Shown here piece after piece: positions 37,101-49,100 of a stretch of 64,000 bases of DNA (within the stretch, counting starts at the first letter, position 1; each line of letters starts with the position of its first letter). The translations under genes were made by a program, and so were the position numbers. Source of the DNA: Anolis sagrei (Eukaryota > Chordata > Lepidosauria > Squamata > Anolidae). The stretch spans positions 247,335,385 to 247,399,384 of the forward strand of contig NC_090024.1 in the NCBI RefSeq assembly GCF_037176765.1, given 5' to 3'. The notes below the pieces were generated by a model that saw only the letters and a program-made list of their open reading frames with translations, ran no database searches and had not been told where the DNA came from.

Positions 37101-40100
37101 CAGTCTGTATGGCTATGTTCTAGCAGCATTTCCTCCTGCATCCATGGTTGGCATCTTCAGATGATGCAGTTAAGATATCGGAGAACGTGGTCATAGAGCT
37201 TGAAAAATCACACAACGCCCCATCCAGCCTCTGTTTCCAAACCTCCAGAGGAGGAGACTGTTGGGCGAATGGGCTTATTAATGAAAGACCCTCCTCATAA
37301 ATGCACAGCAGAGTAACTTACCATCAGCAGTGTGATCCATCATCAGTAGCCCAAAATGATGAGAAGAACAAAAACACACAGACCAATGTTGTTTCTTCCA
37401 TAGGAGGCTTCCTAACACAAATACATTTATTTACACTTCCTTCTTTCCTTCCACGTTGGGCTTCTTTCTCATTCAGATAAACAGCTTCACTCTCACAGAG
37501 CCTCTTCTCACACTGAAGTTACACAGGAGCTTCACATAGTAGCTTTTTACACGCAGTGGCCTTCACATATGATGGCCTTCAACCTGGCGCTTCTCTCACC
37601 AAAGCATCTCAAACTAGGCCTGCTCATACTGAGGCCAACTAACACTGAGGCCTTTCTCCCACTGATGTCTTTCTCCCATTGAGGCCTACCTGTTGGAGTT
37701 CAGCCTGTGATTGTGTCTAATTACTCTGGATGTTGGGAGTGACAATACTGTATCTAATGATGTTTCTAATGAAGAGGTTGCTCCAGATGCAGAGAATGAC
37801 AATGGGATTCCTGTTCAAAGTGACTTTTCTGATGAGAATGTTCCCGAATGGTTTGGGAATGGTGGTGAATTGCTACCAGAGAATTCCCAAGGCTTTGAGC
37901 CAGCTGCAGAAATTAATGAGCCAGTAGATAGGAGAAATGCTTTCAGTCAGCGGAGACAAACAAATCAAGTGCTCAGGCAAGAGAGATTGATAACAGAGTC
38001 AAAGCCGAAAAGAAATCCGTTCATGGCCACTTGGGATATAGTGTAGATTAGGGGATAAAAGTGCCAAGTTCAGAATCTGTAGCCAGACGAAGCAACGTTG
38101 GACTTGAGTCAAGATATCGTCTCAGTTCCCTGGAAGCCTTGCTTTGGATAGATTCATGTGCTAAGTGTATTGTTTGATTCTTTCTCAGGCTCAAAGCCTT
38201 GGGAATTCCTTTGGTAGCAACTCAGGCCCAGGAAACAAACCATCATCCCCAAAGAAAATCCAACCAATGCTCCGTTCAGCAAAGGACAAGAGGGATCCTC
38301 TCACCTCTGCAGGAGTCTACCGTATTCCATGCAGCTGTGGACAAGAAGTCTCCAGAGGGACCACCAAATGCAGCATTGCCCAGAAACGCGTCAAGGAACA
38401 TGAAAGGCACTGCAGACTCCTTCAGCCAGAGAAGTCAGCCATAGCAGAGCATCTGATGAACCAGCCTGGACACAGCAGATTATTTGAGAACACAGAAATG
38501 CTGGACCACTCTCACCACCACCATGTCAGGATACACAGAGAAGCCATTGAAATCCAGAAGAAGCATGTGGACAATTTCAACAGAAAGATAGAGACCATGA
38601 AAATGAACAAAATCTGGCTACCAGTATTAAAAAACTCTAAAATTACTACAGCAAAACAGCAGAGAGGAAACAACCAGGCACATCTTAACACCTCCCAGCA
38701 AGAGATTTTCCCAGGCTCAGGCAGACCTTCAAATGCTAATGAAGGTGATCAGTTGAAACATTCACACCTAGCTGCAGCAGGGAAGAGCTCTTTGTCCCAC
38801 CCTGGTCATTCCACAGATATATAAACCCATTGTCCTAATTCCAACAGACCTCACTACCTCTGAGGATGCTTGCCATAGATGCAGGCGAAACGTCAGGAGA
38901 AATGCCTCTAGAACATGGCTCTATAGCCCGAAAAAACCCACAAGAACCTAGTGATTCCAGCCATGAAAGCCTTCGACAATACATCATCCCCAAACCCTTC
39001 AGGAACATTCTCATCAGAAAAGCCACTTTGAACAAGAATCCCATTGTCGTTCCCTGCATCTGGAGCAACCTCATCATTAGACACATGAACCTCATTGTCA
39101 CTCCCAACATCCAGAGAACCCTGATCATTAGACACAATCACAGGCTGAACTCCAACATCATCCAAGTTGGTGTCCCTTCTCCAGACCCCCCCCCCTCACC
39201 TTCTTCCTGGTCAGCGTCCTTCCTTTTCCTCCTTTGCAGGTGATCAACTTCACGATGCCCAACACCACCAAGCACTACGTCCACCGCGTGGGGCGCACGG
39301 CTCGGGCAGGTCGTGCCGGCCGCTCGGTCTCCCTGGTGGGGGAGGAGGAGCGCAAGATGCTGAAGGAGATTGTCAAGGCCGCCAAGGCCCCCGTCAAGGC
39401 CCGCGTCCTGCCTCAAGGTATGGTCAAGCGACAGTAAAAGGGGGGGGGGGAGTAGGAGGGAAAGAGGGTCTTGGGGTGGTCCAGCCTTTCAATGGTGTCT
39501 CTCGTGTGGCCTCCAGACGTGATCCTGCGCTTCCGGGAGAAGATTGAGAAGCTGGAACCGGACATCTACGCGGTTCTGCGCCTGGAGCAGGAGGAGCGGG
39601 CGCTGCAACGCTCGGAGGCCCAGGTGAGCAGACGGAGGGACCTCTGGAGGGGGGGCTTTGTATGGTCTGCACCCCAAGAGGGGAAAGATGGAAAGCACGA
39701 GCGAGGAGAAGTCGAGCCTTCTTCACAGTTCCAAAAATCATTTGAGGGCGCAAACTTGTAGTTTGAGGCCATTGTTCCGCGCCCTAGTCTCCAGGGAAGC
39801 AGTAAACAAGTTTTATTTTATTTATTTATTTATTTAAAAGTTTTGTGTACCGGCCTTCTCACCTCTCTTGAGGGACTCAGACCAGTTTCCAACCATAAAA
39901 ACACATACAGTCAATAAAACATCATAATTCATATTACAATAATACATTAAAACAGCAAATATATTCAATAACTACAGTGGTCAGTCGTCACACTAAAATC
40001 GGTTGTTCATCCTCCTCCATCCATATCTCAGGGTGTTGGCTCACTCGTCGAATGCCTGTCTCCATAACCAAGTCTTCACCTGTTTCCTGAATGTCAGGAA

Positions 40101-43100
40101 GAGGTGGTTCTGATCTCCAGTGGGAGAGAGTTCCAGAGTCGCGGGACCACCACCGAGAAGGCCCTGTCCCTCGTCCCCACCAGACACGCTTGCGAGGCTG
40201 GTGGGACCGAGAGCAGGGCCCTTCCAGACGATCTTAGTAGTCTTGATGGTTCGTAGGGGAGAATACGTTCGGAGAGGTAAACAGGGCCGGAGTCGTTTAG
40301 GGCTTTATAGGTTAACACCACCACTTTGAAGTGTGCTCGGAAGCTAATCGGCAGCCAGTGGAGCTGGCGTAACAGCGGAGTGGTGTGCTCCCTGTACCCA
40401 GCCCCCGTTAGTAATCTGGCTGCCGAGCGTTGGAATACCTGCAGCTTCTGGGCAGTCTTCAGGGGCAACCCCACGTAGAGAGCGTTGCAGTAATCTAAAT
40501 GGGATGTAACCAAAGCTTGCTCCCTCCTCCTCCCTGTGGCTTCCTCTCACATATTTATACATGGTTATCATGCCTCCTCTCAGCCTTCTCTTCTTCAGGC
40601 TAAACATGCCCAGCTCCTTAAGCCGCTCCTCATAGGGCTTGTTCTCCAGACCCTTGATCATTTGAGTCGCCCTCCTCTGGACACATTCCAGCTTGTCAAT
40701 CTCTCTCTTGAATTGTGGTGCCCAGAATTGGATGCAATATTCCAGGTGTGGTCTAACCAAGGCGCAATAGAGCATGGGGAGGATGACTTCCCAAGGTCTA
40801 CTCCAGGGTTCCTCAAACTAAGGCTCGGGGGCCGGATGCGGCCCCCCAAGATCATTTACCCGGCCCTCGTTCAGGGTCAGCCTAAGTCTGAAATGACTTG
40901 AAAGCACACAACAACAACAATCCTCTCTCATCAGCCAAAAGCAGGCGCACACTTCCCACTGAAATACTAATAAGTTTATATTGGTTAAAATGGTTCTTCA
41001 TTGTAATTATTGTATTGTTTTAAGTGTTGTTTTGAACTAAAAATAAGATATGTGCAGTGTGCATAGGAATTCATTATTTTTTCTCAAATTATAATCTGGC
41101 CCTCCCAACAGTTTGAGGGACTGTGACCTCTGGCCCTCTGTTTACAAAGTTTGTGGACCTCTGCCCTAGACACATAACATATATAGACAGACACACAGAG
41201 GCTATTTAACTTTCCAGCTTCATGAGGATATGCTTTTTGAATTCCGGCCACTGGGGGAGCTGTCACTTCACCGTCCACTTGTGACACCAATGGAGTACTT
41301 CTCATTCTTTTGCATGCTGCAGGAGAGTTTTATGGCATCGTAAATTAGATAAATTAGCCTCCCTGCAGAAGCAGTACCTACATTTCCTACTTGACAAATG
41401 CAACTATCTTTTGGGCTGCAGAGGTTGACAGCAAGCTAGACAAATGGTTGGGAGCTTACTCCAACCTGGGCTGGTTTCGAACTCAGGACCTTTCAGTCAG
41501 TAGTGATTTTAATGCAGTTTATTTATTTATCGTGTCATCAGCAACCAGACATTTGTATTACATTTTTAACAAAAAACAAACAGACAGACAAAACACAGAA
41601 TTTGCAAGCTTGGTAGTTGCTTAAATGTCCCTTGACCAGTATCTGGCCACTTGGAGTGCTTCTGGTGTTGCCGTAAGATGGTCCTCCCTTGTGCATGTGG
41701 CAGGGCTCAGGGTGCATTGCAGCAGGTGGTCAGTGGTTTGCTCCTCTCCGCACTCGCATGTTGTGGATTCCACGTTGTGGCCAAATTTCTGAAGGTTGGC
41801 TCTGCATCTCGTGGTGCCAGAACGCAGTCTGTTCAGCGCCTTCCAAGTCACCCAGTCTTCTTCTGTGTGCCCAGGGGGGAGTCTCTCATTTGGTATCAGC
41901 CATTGGTTGAGGTTCTGGGTTTGGGCCTGCCACTTTTGGACTCTTGCTTGCTGGGGTGTTCCAGCGAGTGTCTCTGTAGATCTTAGAAAACTATTTCTAG
42001 ATTTAAGTCGTTGATGTGCTGGCTGATACCCAAACAGGGGATGAGCTGGAGATGTCTCTGCCTTGGTCCTTTCACTATTGGCTGCTACTTCCCGGCAGAT
42101 GTCAGGTGGTGCAATACCGGCTGGATAGTGTAATTTCTCCAGTGGTGTAGGGCGCAGACACCCCGTGATAATGTGGCATGTCTCATTCAGAGCCACATCC
42201 ACTGTTTTAGAGTGATGAGATGTGTTCCACACTGGGCATGCGTACTCAGCAGCAGAGTAGCATAGCGCAAGGGCAGATGTCTTCACTGTGTCTGGTTGTG
42301 ATCCCCAGGTTGTGCCAGTCAGCTTTCGTATGATATTGTTTCTAGCGCCCACTTTTTGCTTGATGTTCAGGCAGTGCTTCTTGTAGGTCAGAGCACGGTC
42401 CAGAGTGACTCCCAGGTATGTGGGTGCGCTGCAATGCTCCAGTGGGATTCATTTTAATGCAGTTGACTCCACAACTCAGTCCTTCAATTTCCCTGGGAAT
42501 TTCCTCTGCAGCTGCCATTTTTATAGGAGCTGCCTTTTCTGTCTTTCTTGGTGAGCCAAAGGTGGGACTGCTTTGCTCCTCTTTAGTGGGAGACTAAGAG
42601 GAGTGTGAGTGGCTATCCTGCCCACCATTTCCCCTCTGTTTTCCCTGCAGATTAACACAGCCAAGCGGAAACTGGAGGCGGAAGCTCCAGAGGCAGCGCA
42701 GAGTGGACCCCGCAGCTGGTTCCAGAGCAAAGAAGAGCGGAAGAAGGAAAAGCGTAAGGAGTTGGCCGGAGAGGGAGGAATTCATAGAATCATAGAATCA
42801 TAGAATCATAGAATCAAAGAGTTGGAAGAGACCTCATGGGCCATCCAGTCCAACCCCATTCTGCCAAGAAGCAGGAATATTGCATTCAAATCACCCCTGA
42901 CAGATGGCCATCCAGCCTCTGCTTAAAAGCTTCCAAAGAAGGAGCCTCCACCACACTCCGGGGAAGGCAGAGAGTTCCACTGCTGAACGGCTCTCACAGT
43001 CAGGAAGTTCTTCCTAATGTTCAGATGGAATCTCCTCTCTTGTAGTTTGAAGCCATTGTTCCATTGCGTCCTAGTCTCCAGGAAAGCAGAAAACAAGCTT

Positions 43101-46100
43101 GCTCCCTCCTCCCTGTGGCTTCCTCTCACATATTTATACATGGCTATCTCCTCTCAGCCTTCTCTTCTTCAGGCTAAACATGCCCAGTTCCCTAAGCCGC
43201 TCCTCATAGGGCTTGTTCTCCAGACCCTTGATCATTTTAGTCGCTCTCCTCTGCACACATTCCAGCTTGTCAATATCTCTCTTGAATTGTGGTGCCCAGA
43301 ATTGGACACAGTATTCCAGGTGTGGTCTAACCAAAGCAGAATAGAGGGGTAGCATTACTTCCCTAGATCTAGACACTATGCTCCTATTGATGCAGGCCAA
43401 AATCCCATTGGCTTTTTTTGCCGCCGCATCACATTCCTGGCTCATGTTTAACTTGTTGTCCACGAGGACTCCAATATCTTTTTCACACGTACTGCTCTCG
43501 AGCCAGGCATTGTCCCCCATTCTGTATCTTTGCATTTCATTTTTTCTGCCAAAGTGGAGTATCTTGCATTTGTCACTGTTGAACTTCATTTTGTTAGTTT
43601 TGGCCATTCATCTCTCTAATCTGTCAAGATCGTTTTGAATTCTGCTCCTGTCCTCTGGACTATTGGCTATCCCTCCCAATTGGGTTGTCCAGTCCAGTTG
43701 TGGTCTGGGTTGCCCAGGCAGGAGTCTGATACTGGACTAACCTGACCTTTCTCCCTCCCCCCACCCCCACCCCAGTGACCAAGGCCCTTCAGGAGTTTGA
43801 CCTGGCCATGAGAGGCAAGAAGAAGAGGAAGAAGTTCATGACCGACTCTCAGAAGAAGGCCCAGCCAACGGTGAGAGGCCAGCCCTTGGGATACAACCAC
43901 GTGGGGGTTGTGTGTGTGTGTTGGGGGTTGTTGTAGTCCAGCCTTTGATTATGCTTGCACTCGATCTCTCTAGGGATTCTGGGCCTGTTAGTCATTCTGA
44001 TGGCACTGGGTATTCTGGGTCTGCAAGTCAGCTGAGGAGCCAGCAAGAGATTTTAAGTCCTGAAAATGAGCAGTCTGTGTCTGAAGGCCACATTCCTGAA
44101 AGGCCGTTTGCTAGGGAAGCCAGGTCAGGAGCAGATCTGAGCTCAGAGGAGGGAAAGGAAAGTCCAGGTGGACAGTCTAATGAGCAGTTAGATAGGAGAT
44201 TTATATTCCATCAACATAGAGCTTCTCAGAAGGGGCGACGAAATTTCGTCAAGATGCTTATTAGACAAAAAATATTTATCGGTTTTCCAGGGGAGACAGC
44301 ATGATTTTCTCTCTATATTAACTAGCCCAGCAGATGGGCTCGTTACTCCAGGCAACATTGGTGTTGAGTATAGATCCATGGTCAAGTCAAGGGATTTCTA
44401 GTTCCATGTTTCCTTTTGTTCCTGTCTCATGATTCCAAGTTTTGAGGGCTGTTCCTGAACTTCATGTTTGGGATTTATTTTGCTTTTGTGGAGATTAACC
44501 TCATTGTTTATCCCACCCGAGTCTCTCGCTAGACACAGCACTTGTATCTCTCTGTCTCACCCACGGGTTTTACAATGTGTTTACCTTTCACATTTGTCCC
44601 AGCTTGCCCTCGTTTAGTCCTTGTACCATTTTAAATTTGTTTTATTATATTATTGTCATTATTTTTGTAGCTTAGCATTTTTACTTGATGTTATTGTCTG
44701 TTTGGTATGTATTTTATTTTGCGCAATTCTAAGTGCCTTAGTAGTAGTAGTAGTAGTAGTATTCCTGGTTTTGGATGCTACTCCTTTACTTTGATTTCTG
44801 TGGATTATTCCTGATATTTGGACTTTGTTTTTTTAAATACTATTTTGCTGATTTGCTTTTCTCATATATATCTATATAAATAAAAATGTAATGTTCGTTT
44901 GTGGGATGAACAGAACTCAAAAACCACTGGACGAACTGACACCAAATTTGGACACAAGACACCTAACAACCCAATGTATGTCCTTCACTCAAAAACGTTG
45001 ATTTTGTCATTTGGGAGTTGTAGTTGCTGGGATTTATAGCTCACCTACAATCAAAGAGCATTCTGAACCACTCCGATGATGGAATTGAACCAAACTTGGC
45101 ACACAGTTCTCCCATGACCAACAGAAAATACTGGAAGGATTTGGTGGGCAGTGTCCTTTGGTTTTGGAGTTGTAGTTCACTTACATCCAGAGTTCACTGT
45201 GGACTCAAACAATGATGAATCTGGACCAAACTCTATAAAAATACTCAATATGAGCAAGTGTGAACACTGGTGGAGTTTGGGGAAAATAGAATCTTAACAT
45301 TTGGGAGTTGTAGTTGCTGAGATTTATAGTTCACCTACAATCACAGAGCATTCTGAATCCTACCAACGATAGCATTGGGCCAAACCTCCCACACAGAACC
45401 CCCATGTGGGCCACAGCAACGTGTGGCAGGGGACGGCAAGTATATGTATATATATATTCTTCAACAACCTGCTTTGCTATTTTACCTTTATTTATTTATT
45501 TATTTATTTATTTTTTGCATTTATTGACCGCCCCTCTCAGCCCGAGGGCGACTCGGGGCGGTGAACAGCAACAAAAAACACAGCATACAAAAGATTTAGA
45601 CAGTACAAACCAGACAATACAACGGAACACATACTTATACTAAAAATCCGCTTCGTCAAGTCCTGGGGTCATAGCCAATTTCGTAATCCTAGTCCATTCC
45701 AGTGTCATTCAAGATAGTCTCAATTGAAGGCCTGCTCGAAGAGCCATGTCTTCAGGCCTCTACGAAAGGCCAACAAGGAGGGCGCCTGTCTAACTTCAAC
45801 AGGGAGGGTGTTCCACAGCCGGGGGGCCACCACCGAGAAGGCCCGCTCTCTCGTTCCCGCCAGACGTGCCTGTGAGGCAGGCGGGACCGAGAGAAGGGCC
45901 TCCCCGGATGATCTCAAGGCCCTCGTGGGCTCATAGGCCGAGATGCGGTCTGCAAGGTATTTTGGGCCGGAACCGTTTAGGGCTTTGTAGGATAATACCA
46001 GCACCTTAAATTGGGCCCGGTAGCGAATCGGCAGCCAGTGGAGCTGGGCCAGCAGGGGCGTTGTATGCTCTCTGCGTCCCGCTCCCGTTAACACCATGGC

Positions 46101-49100
46101 TGCCGCGCGTTGGACTAGCTGAAGCTTCCGGGCCGTCTTCAAGGGCAGCCCCACGTAGAGAGCGTTGCAGTAGTCGAGGCGGGATGTGACCAAAGCGTGT
46201 ACCACCGTGGCCAAGTCAGACTTCCCAAGATACGGGCGCAGCTGGCGCACGAGCCGGAGCTGTGCAAATGCTCCCCTGGTCACCGCTGAAACCTGGGGCT
46301 CCAGGCTCAGCGATGAGTCCAGGGTCACACCCAAGCTGCGAACCTGCGCCTTCAAGGGGAGTGCGACCCCATCCAGCACAGGCTGTAACCCTATACCCTG
46401 TTCGGCCTTGCGACTGACCAGGAGTACCTCTGTCTTGTCTGGATTTAATTTCAGTTTGTTCGCCCTCATCCAGACCATTACAGCGGCCAGGCACCGGTTC
46501 AGGACTTTGACGGCCTCCTTAGTAGCAGGTGGAAAGGAGTGACAGAGTTGGACATCATCTGCGTACAGGTGACACCTCACCCCGAAACTCCGGATGATCT
46601 CACCCAGCGGCTTCATGTAGATGTTAAACAGCAGGGGGGACAGGATGGAACCCTGAGGAACGCCACAGATCAATGGCTGTGGCGCTGAACAGGAGTCCCC
46701 CAGCAACACCTTCTGAGTACGACCCTCCAGAAATGACTGGAGCCACTGCAGAGCAGTGCCCCCAAGACCCATCCCTGCAAGGCGCCCCAGAAGAATACCG
46801 TGGTCGACGGTATCGAAGGCCGCTGAGAGGTCCAGGAGCACCAACAGGGACACACTCCCCCTGTCTAGCTCCCGGCGCAGATCATCCACTAAGGCGACCA
46901 AGACCGTCTCGGTACCATGTCCCGGTCTGAAACCAGACTGTGCCGGATCCAGAATATCCGTGTCTCTCAAGAATACCTGGAGTTGTGAGGCCACCACGCT
47001 TTCCATGACTTTGCCCAAGAAGGGAAGATTGGAAACAGGCCGAAAGTTGTCCAATTTAGTGGGGTCGAGTGATGGTTTCTTCAACAGCGGCTTTACAATA
47101 GCCTGTTTTAGGCTCGCTGGAATCTTGCCTTCCCGGAGGGAGGCATTAACCACCACCGTTACCCACTCGGCCAATCCCCCTCTGGCCTCTTTCAGAAGCC
47201 AGGATGGGCAGGGGTCTAGGATGGACGTGGTGGGTCTCATTCCTCCAAGTATCTTGTCCACATCCTCGGGTTTCACAAACTGAAAAGAATCCAACAAAAT
47301 CGGACAAGCAGGTGCTTGTGTCACATTCACAGAGACTGCATCTAATGCGGCGTCCAGCCCAGCGCGGATCAAAGCGACTTTGTCTGCAAAGAACCGAGCA
47401 AATGCTTCACAGCGTGCTGCCGAGTTGTCAGGGCTCCCACCTGAAGTTGGGGGAGTTAAAAGACCTCTGACAACCCGAAACAGCTCCGCCGGACGGTTTT
47501 TTGCAGACGCAATAGTGGCCGCAAAGAAAGTTTTCTTTGCGGCTTTTATTGCCGCGGCATATGCCCTTAAAAAGGACACAAACCGTGTTCGGTTTGGCTC
47601 GCTTGGGTCTGAGCGCCACACGCTCTCTAGAACCCTCTTCTTTCGCTTCATCGCTGCCAGCTCCTCAGTAAACCAAGGGGCTGGTTTAGCTCGGTTACTC
47701 GAGAGGGGACGTTCCGGAGCGATCTTGTCAATAGCCCTGGTCATCTCCCCATTCCAGAGAGCGACCAAGGCCTCGACATGATCACCTACCGCGGCGGCGG
47801 GAAACTCCCCAAGAGCCGTCAGGAATCCATTTGGATCCATTAGCCTCCTGGGGCGGACCATCCTAATGGGTCCTCCACCCTTGCGGAGGTTAGGGGGCGC
47901 AGTGAGTCTAAATCTAATCAGGAAGTGGTCGGACCATGGCAACGGAGAGCTAGACAACTCCTCCACCCCGCCACCTTGCTCCCATCCCTGACAGAAAACC
48001 AAGTCCAATGTGTGTCCAGCACAGTGGGTGGGGCCAGTTATTTGTTGGGACAGCCCCATGGTTGCCATGGCGGACATGAAGTCCTGAGCCGCACCTGTGA
48101 GGGTTGCCTCGGCGTGGATGTTGAAGTCCCCCAGCACAAGGAGCCGTTGGGACTCCACCGCCAGGCTCGAGACCACCCCCGCTAGCTCAGGTAGGGAGAC
48201 TGTAGTGCAGCGAGGTGGACGGTACACTAGCAGCATCCCTATTCTGTCCCGGTCACCCACCCTCAGGTGGACGCATTCGAAATTTGTGGTCTGCGGGATG
48301 GGGGTCCTGATTAGATGGATGGAATCTCTATAGACCACTGCGACACCGCCTCCCCGTCCTCCGGCTCTTGGTTGGTGTTGCACGGAGAAACCTGGGGGAC
48401 AGAGCTGGGAGAGGTTTACGCCCCCCGCTTCATCCAACCAGGTCTCCGTGATGCACGCCAGGTCTGCCCGCTCCTCCAGGATTAAATCCTGGATCCAAGA
48501 TGTCTTTCCGTTGACAGACCTGGCGTTCAACAACACCACCTTCAAGCCAGAGGGCCCGCTCACCTGGTTACACCAATTTACCTTCGGAGACCGATTGGGA
48601 ATAGTTAATTTGGATAAGCGGTCCGAATTAAGCCGAATTCGAGGTCTCCGTCTCCCGCATCTCCTCCTTCCCACCACGACCTCTATGGGGGCCCCACGGC
48701 TAGTGGAACACCTCCCCCCCTCCATGCCGCAGTTCCGAGCCATACGATCCCGTTCTTCTACACTTGTTGTTAGGCTTAGAGGTTCTTGCCAACATCCTCT
48801 CTCTCCCTTCTCCCCCCTCCCCACCACATCTTCACTCATAGGCTCCCACACACCACCTCTTCTGCCCCCTCCGTTACAAAAAAGCAGCAAGAACAATACA
48901 CAAATGGGGGCAGGGGACCACATGGGTAGCAGCAATACAGATGGTAATTGATGGTAATTGATGTTCGGATTGCTACAATAGAACAGTTCAATAAAGTGCT
49001 TAGAATTGGGAGCAGTTCGTCAGTTAGCGTAATGATCGTAATTAGCTAGCAGCCGCACACATTCACAGAGTCATCTTAATAAAGTGCAAGGTCTAAAGTC

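Larger units (their letters stand above)
39743..41200 (-). mobile_element. CR1 copy interrupted by an L2 and a hAT element
   Basis: CR1 sequence runs 39743-39811, 40514-40804 and about 41167-41200. The segments are collinear with intact CR1 copies such as 42782-43675 once the L2 (39812-40513) and hAT (40805-41166) are taken out. Confidence 0.8.

Noticed and set aside
38165-38824. 219-codon frame as a host gene
   Set aside because: The GIY-YIG blocks and the flanking terminal repeat identify a Penelope-like element; the start of the frame is unrelated fossil repeat.
41621-42352. 243-codon minus frame as a host gene
   Set aside because: A second copy at 62435-63097 and reverse-transcriptase-type motifs show it is part of a dispersed LINE.
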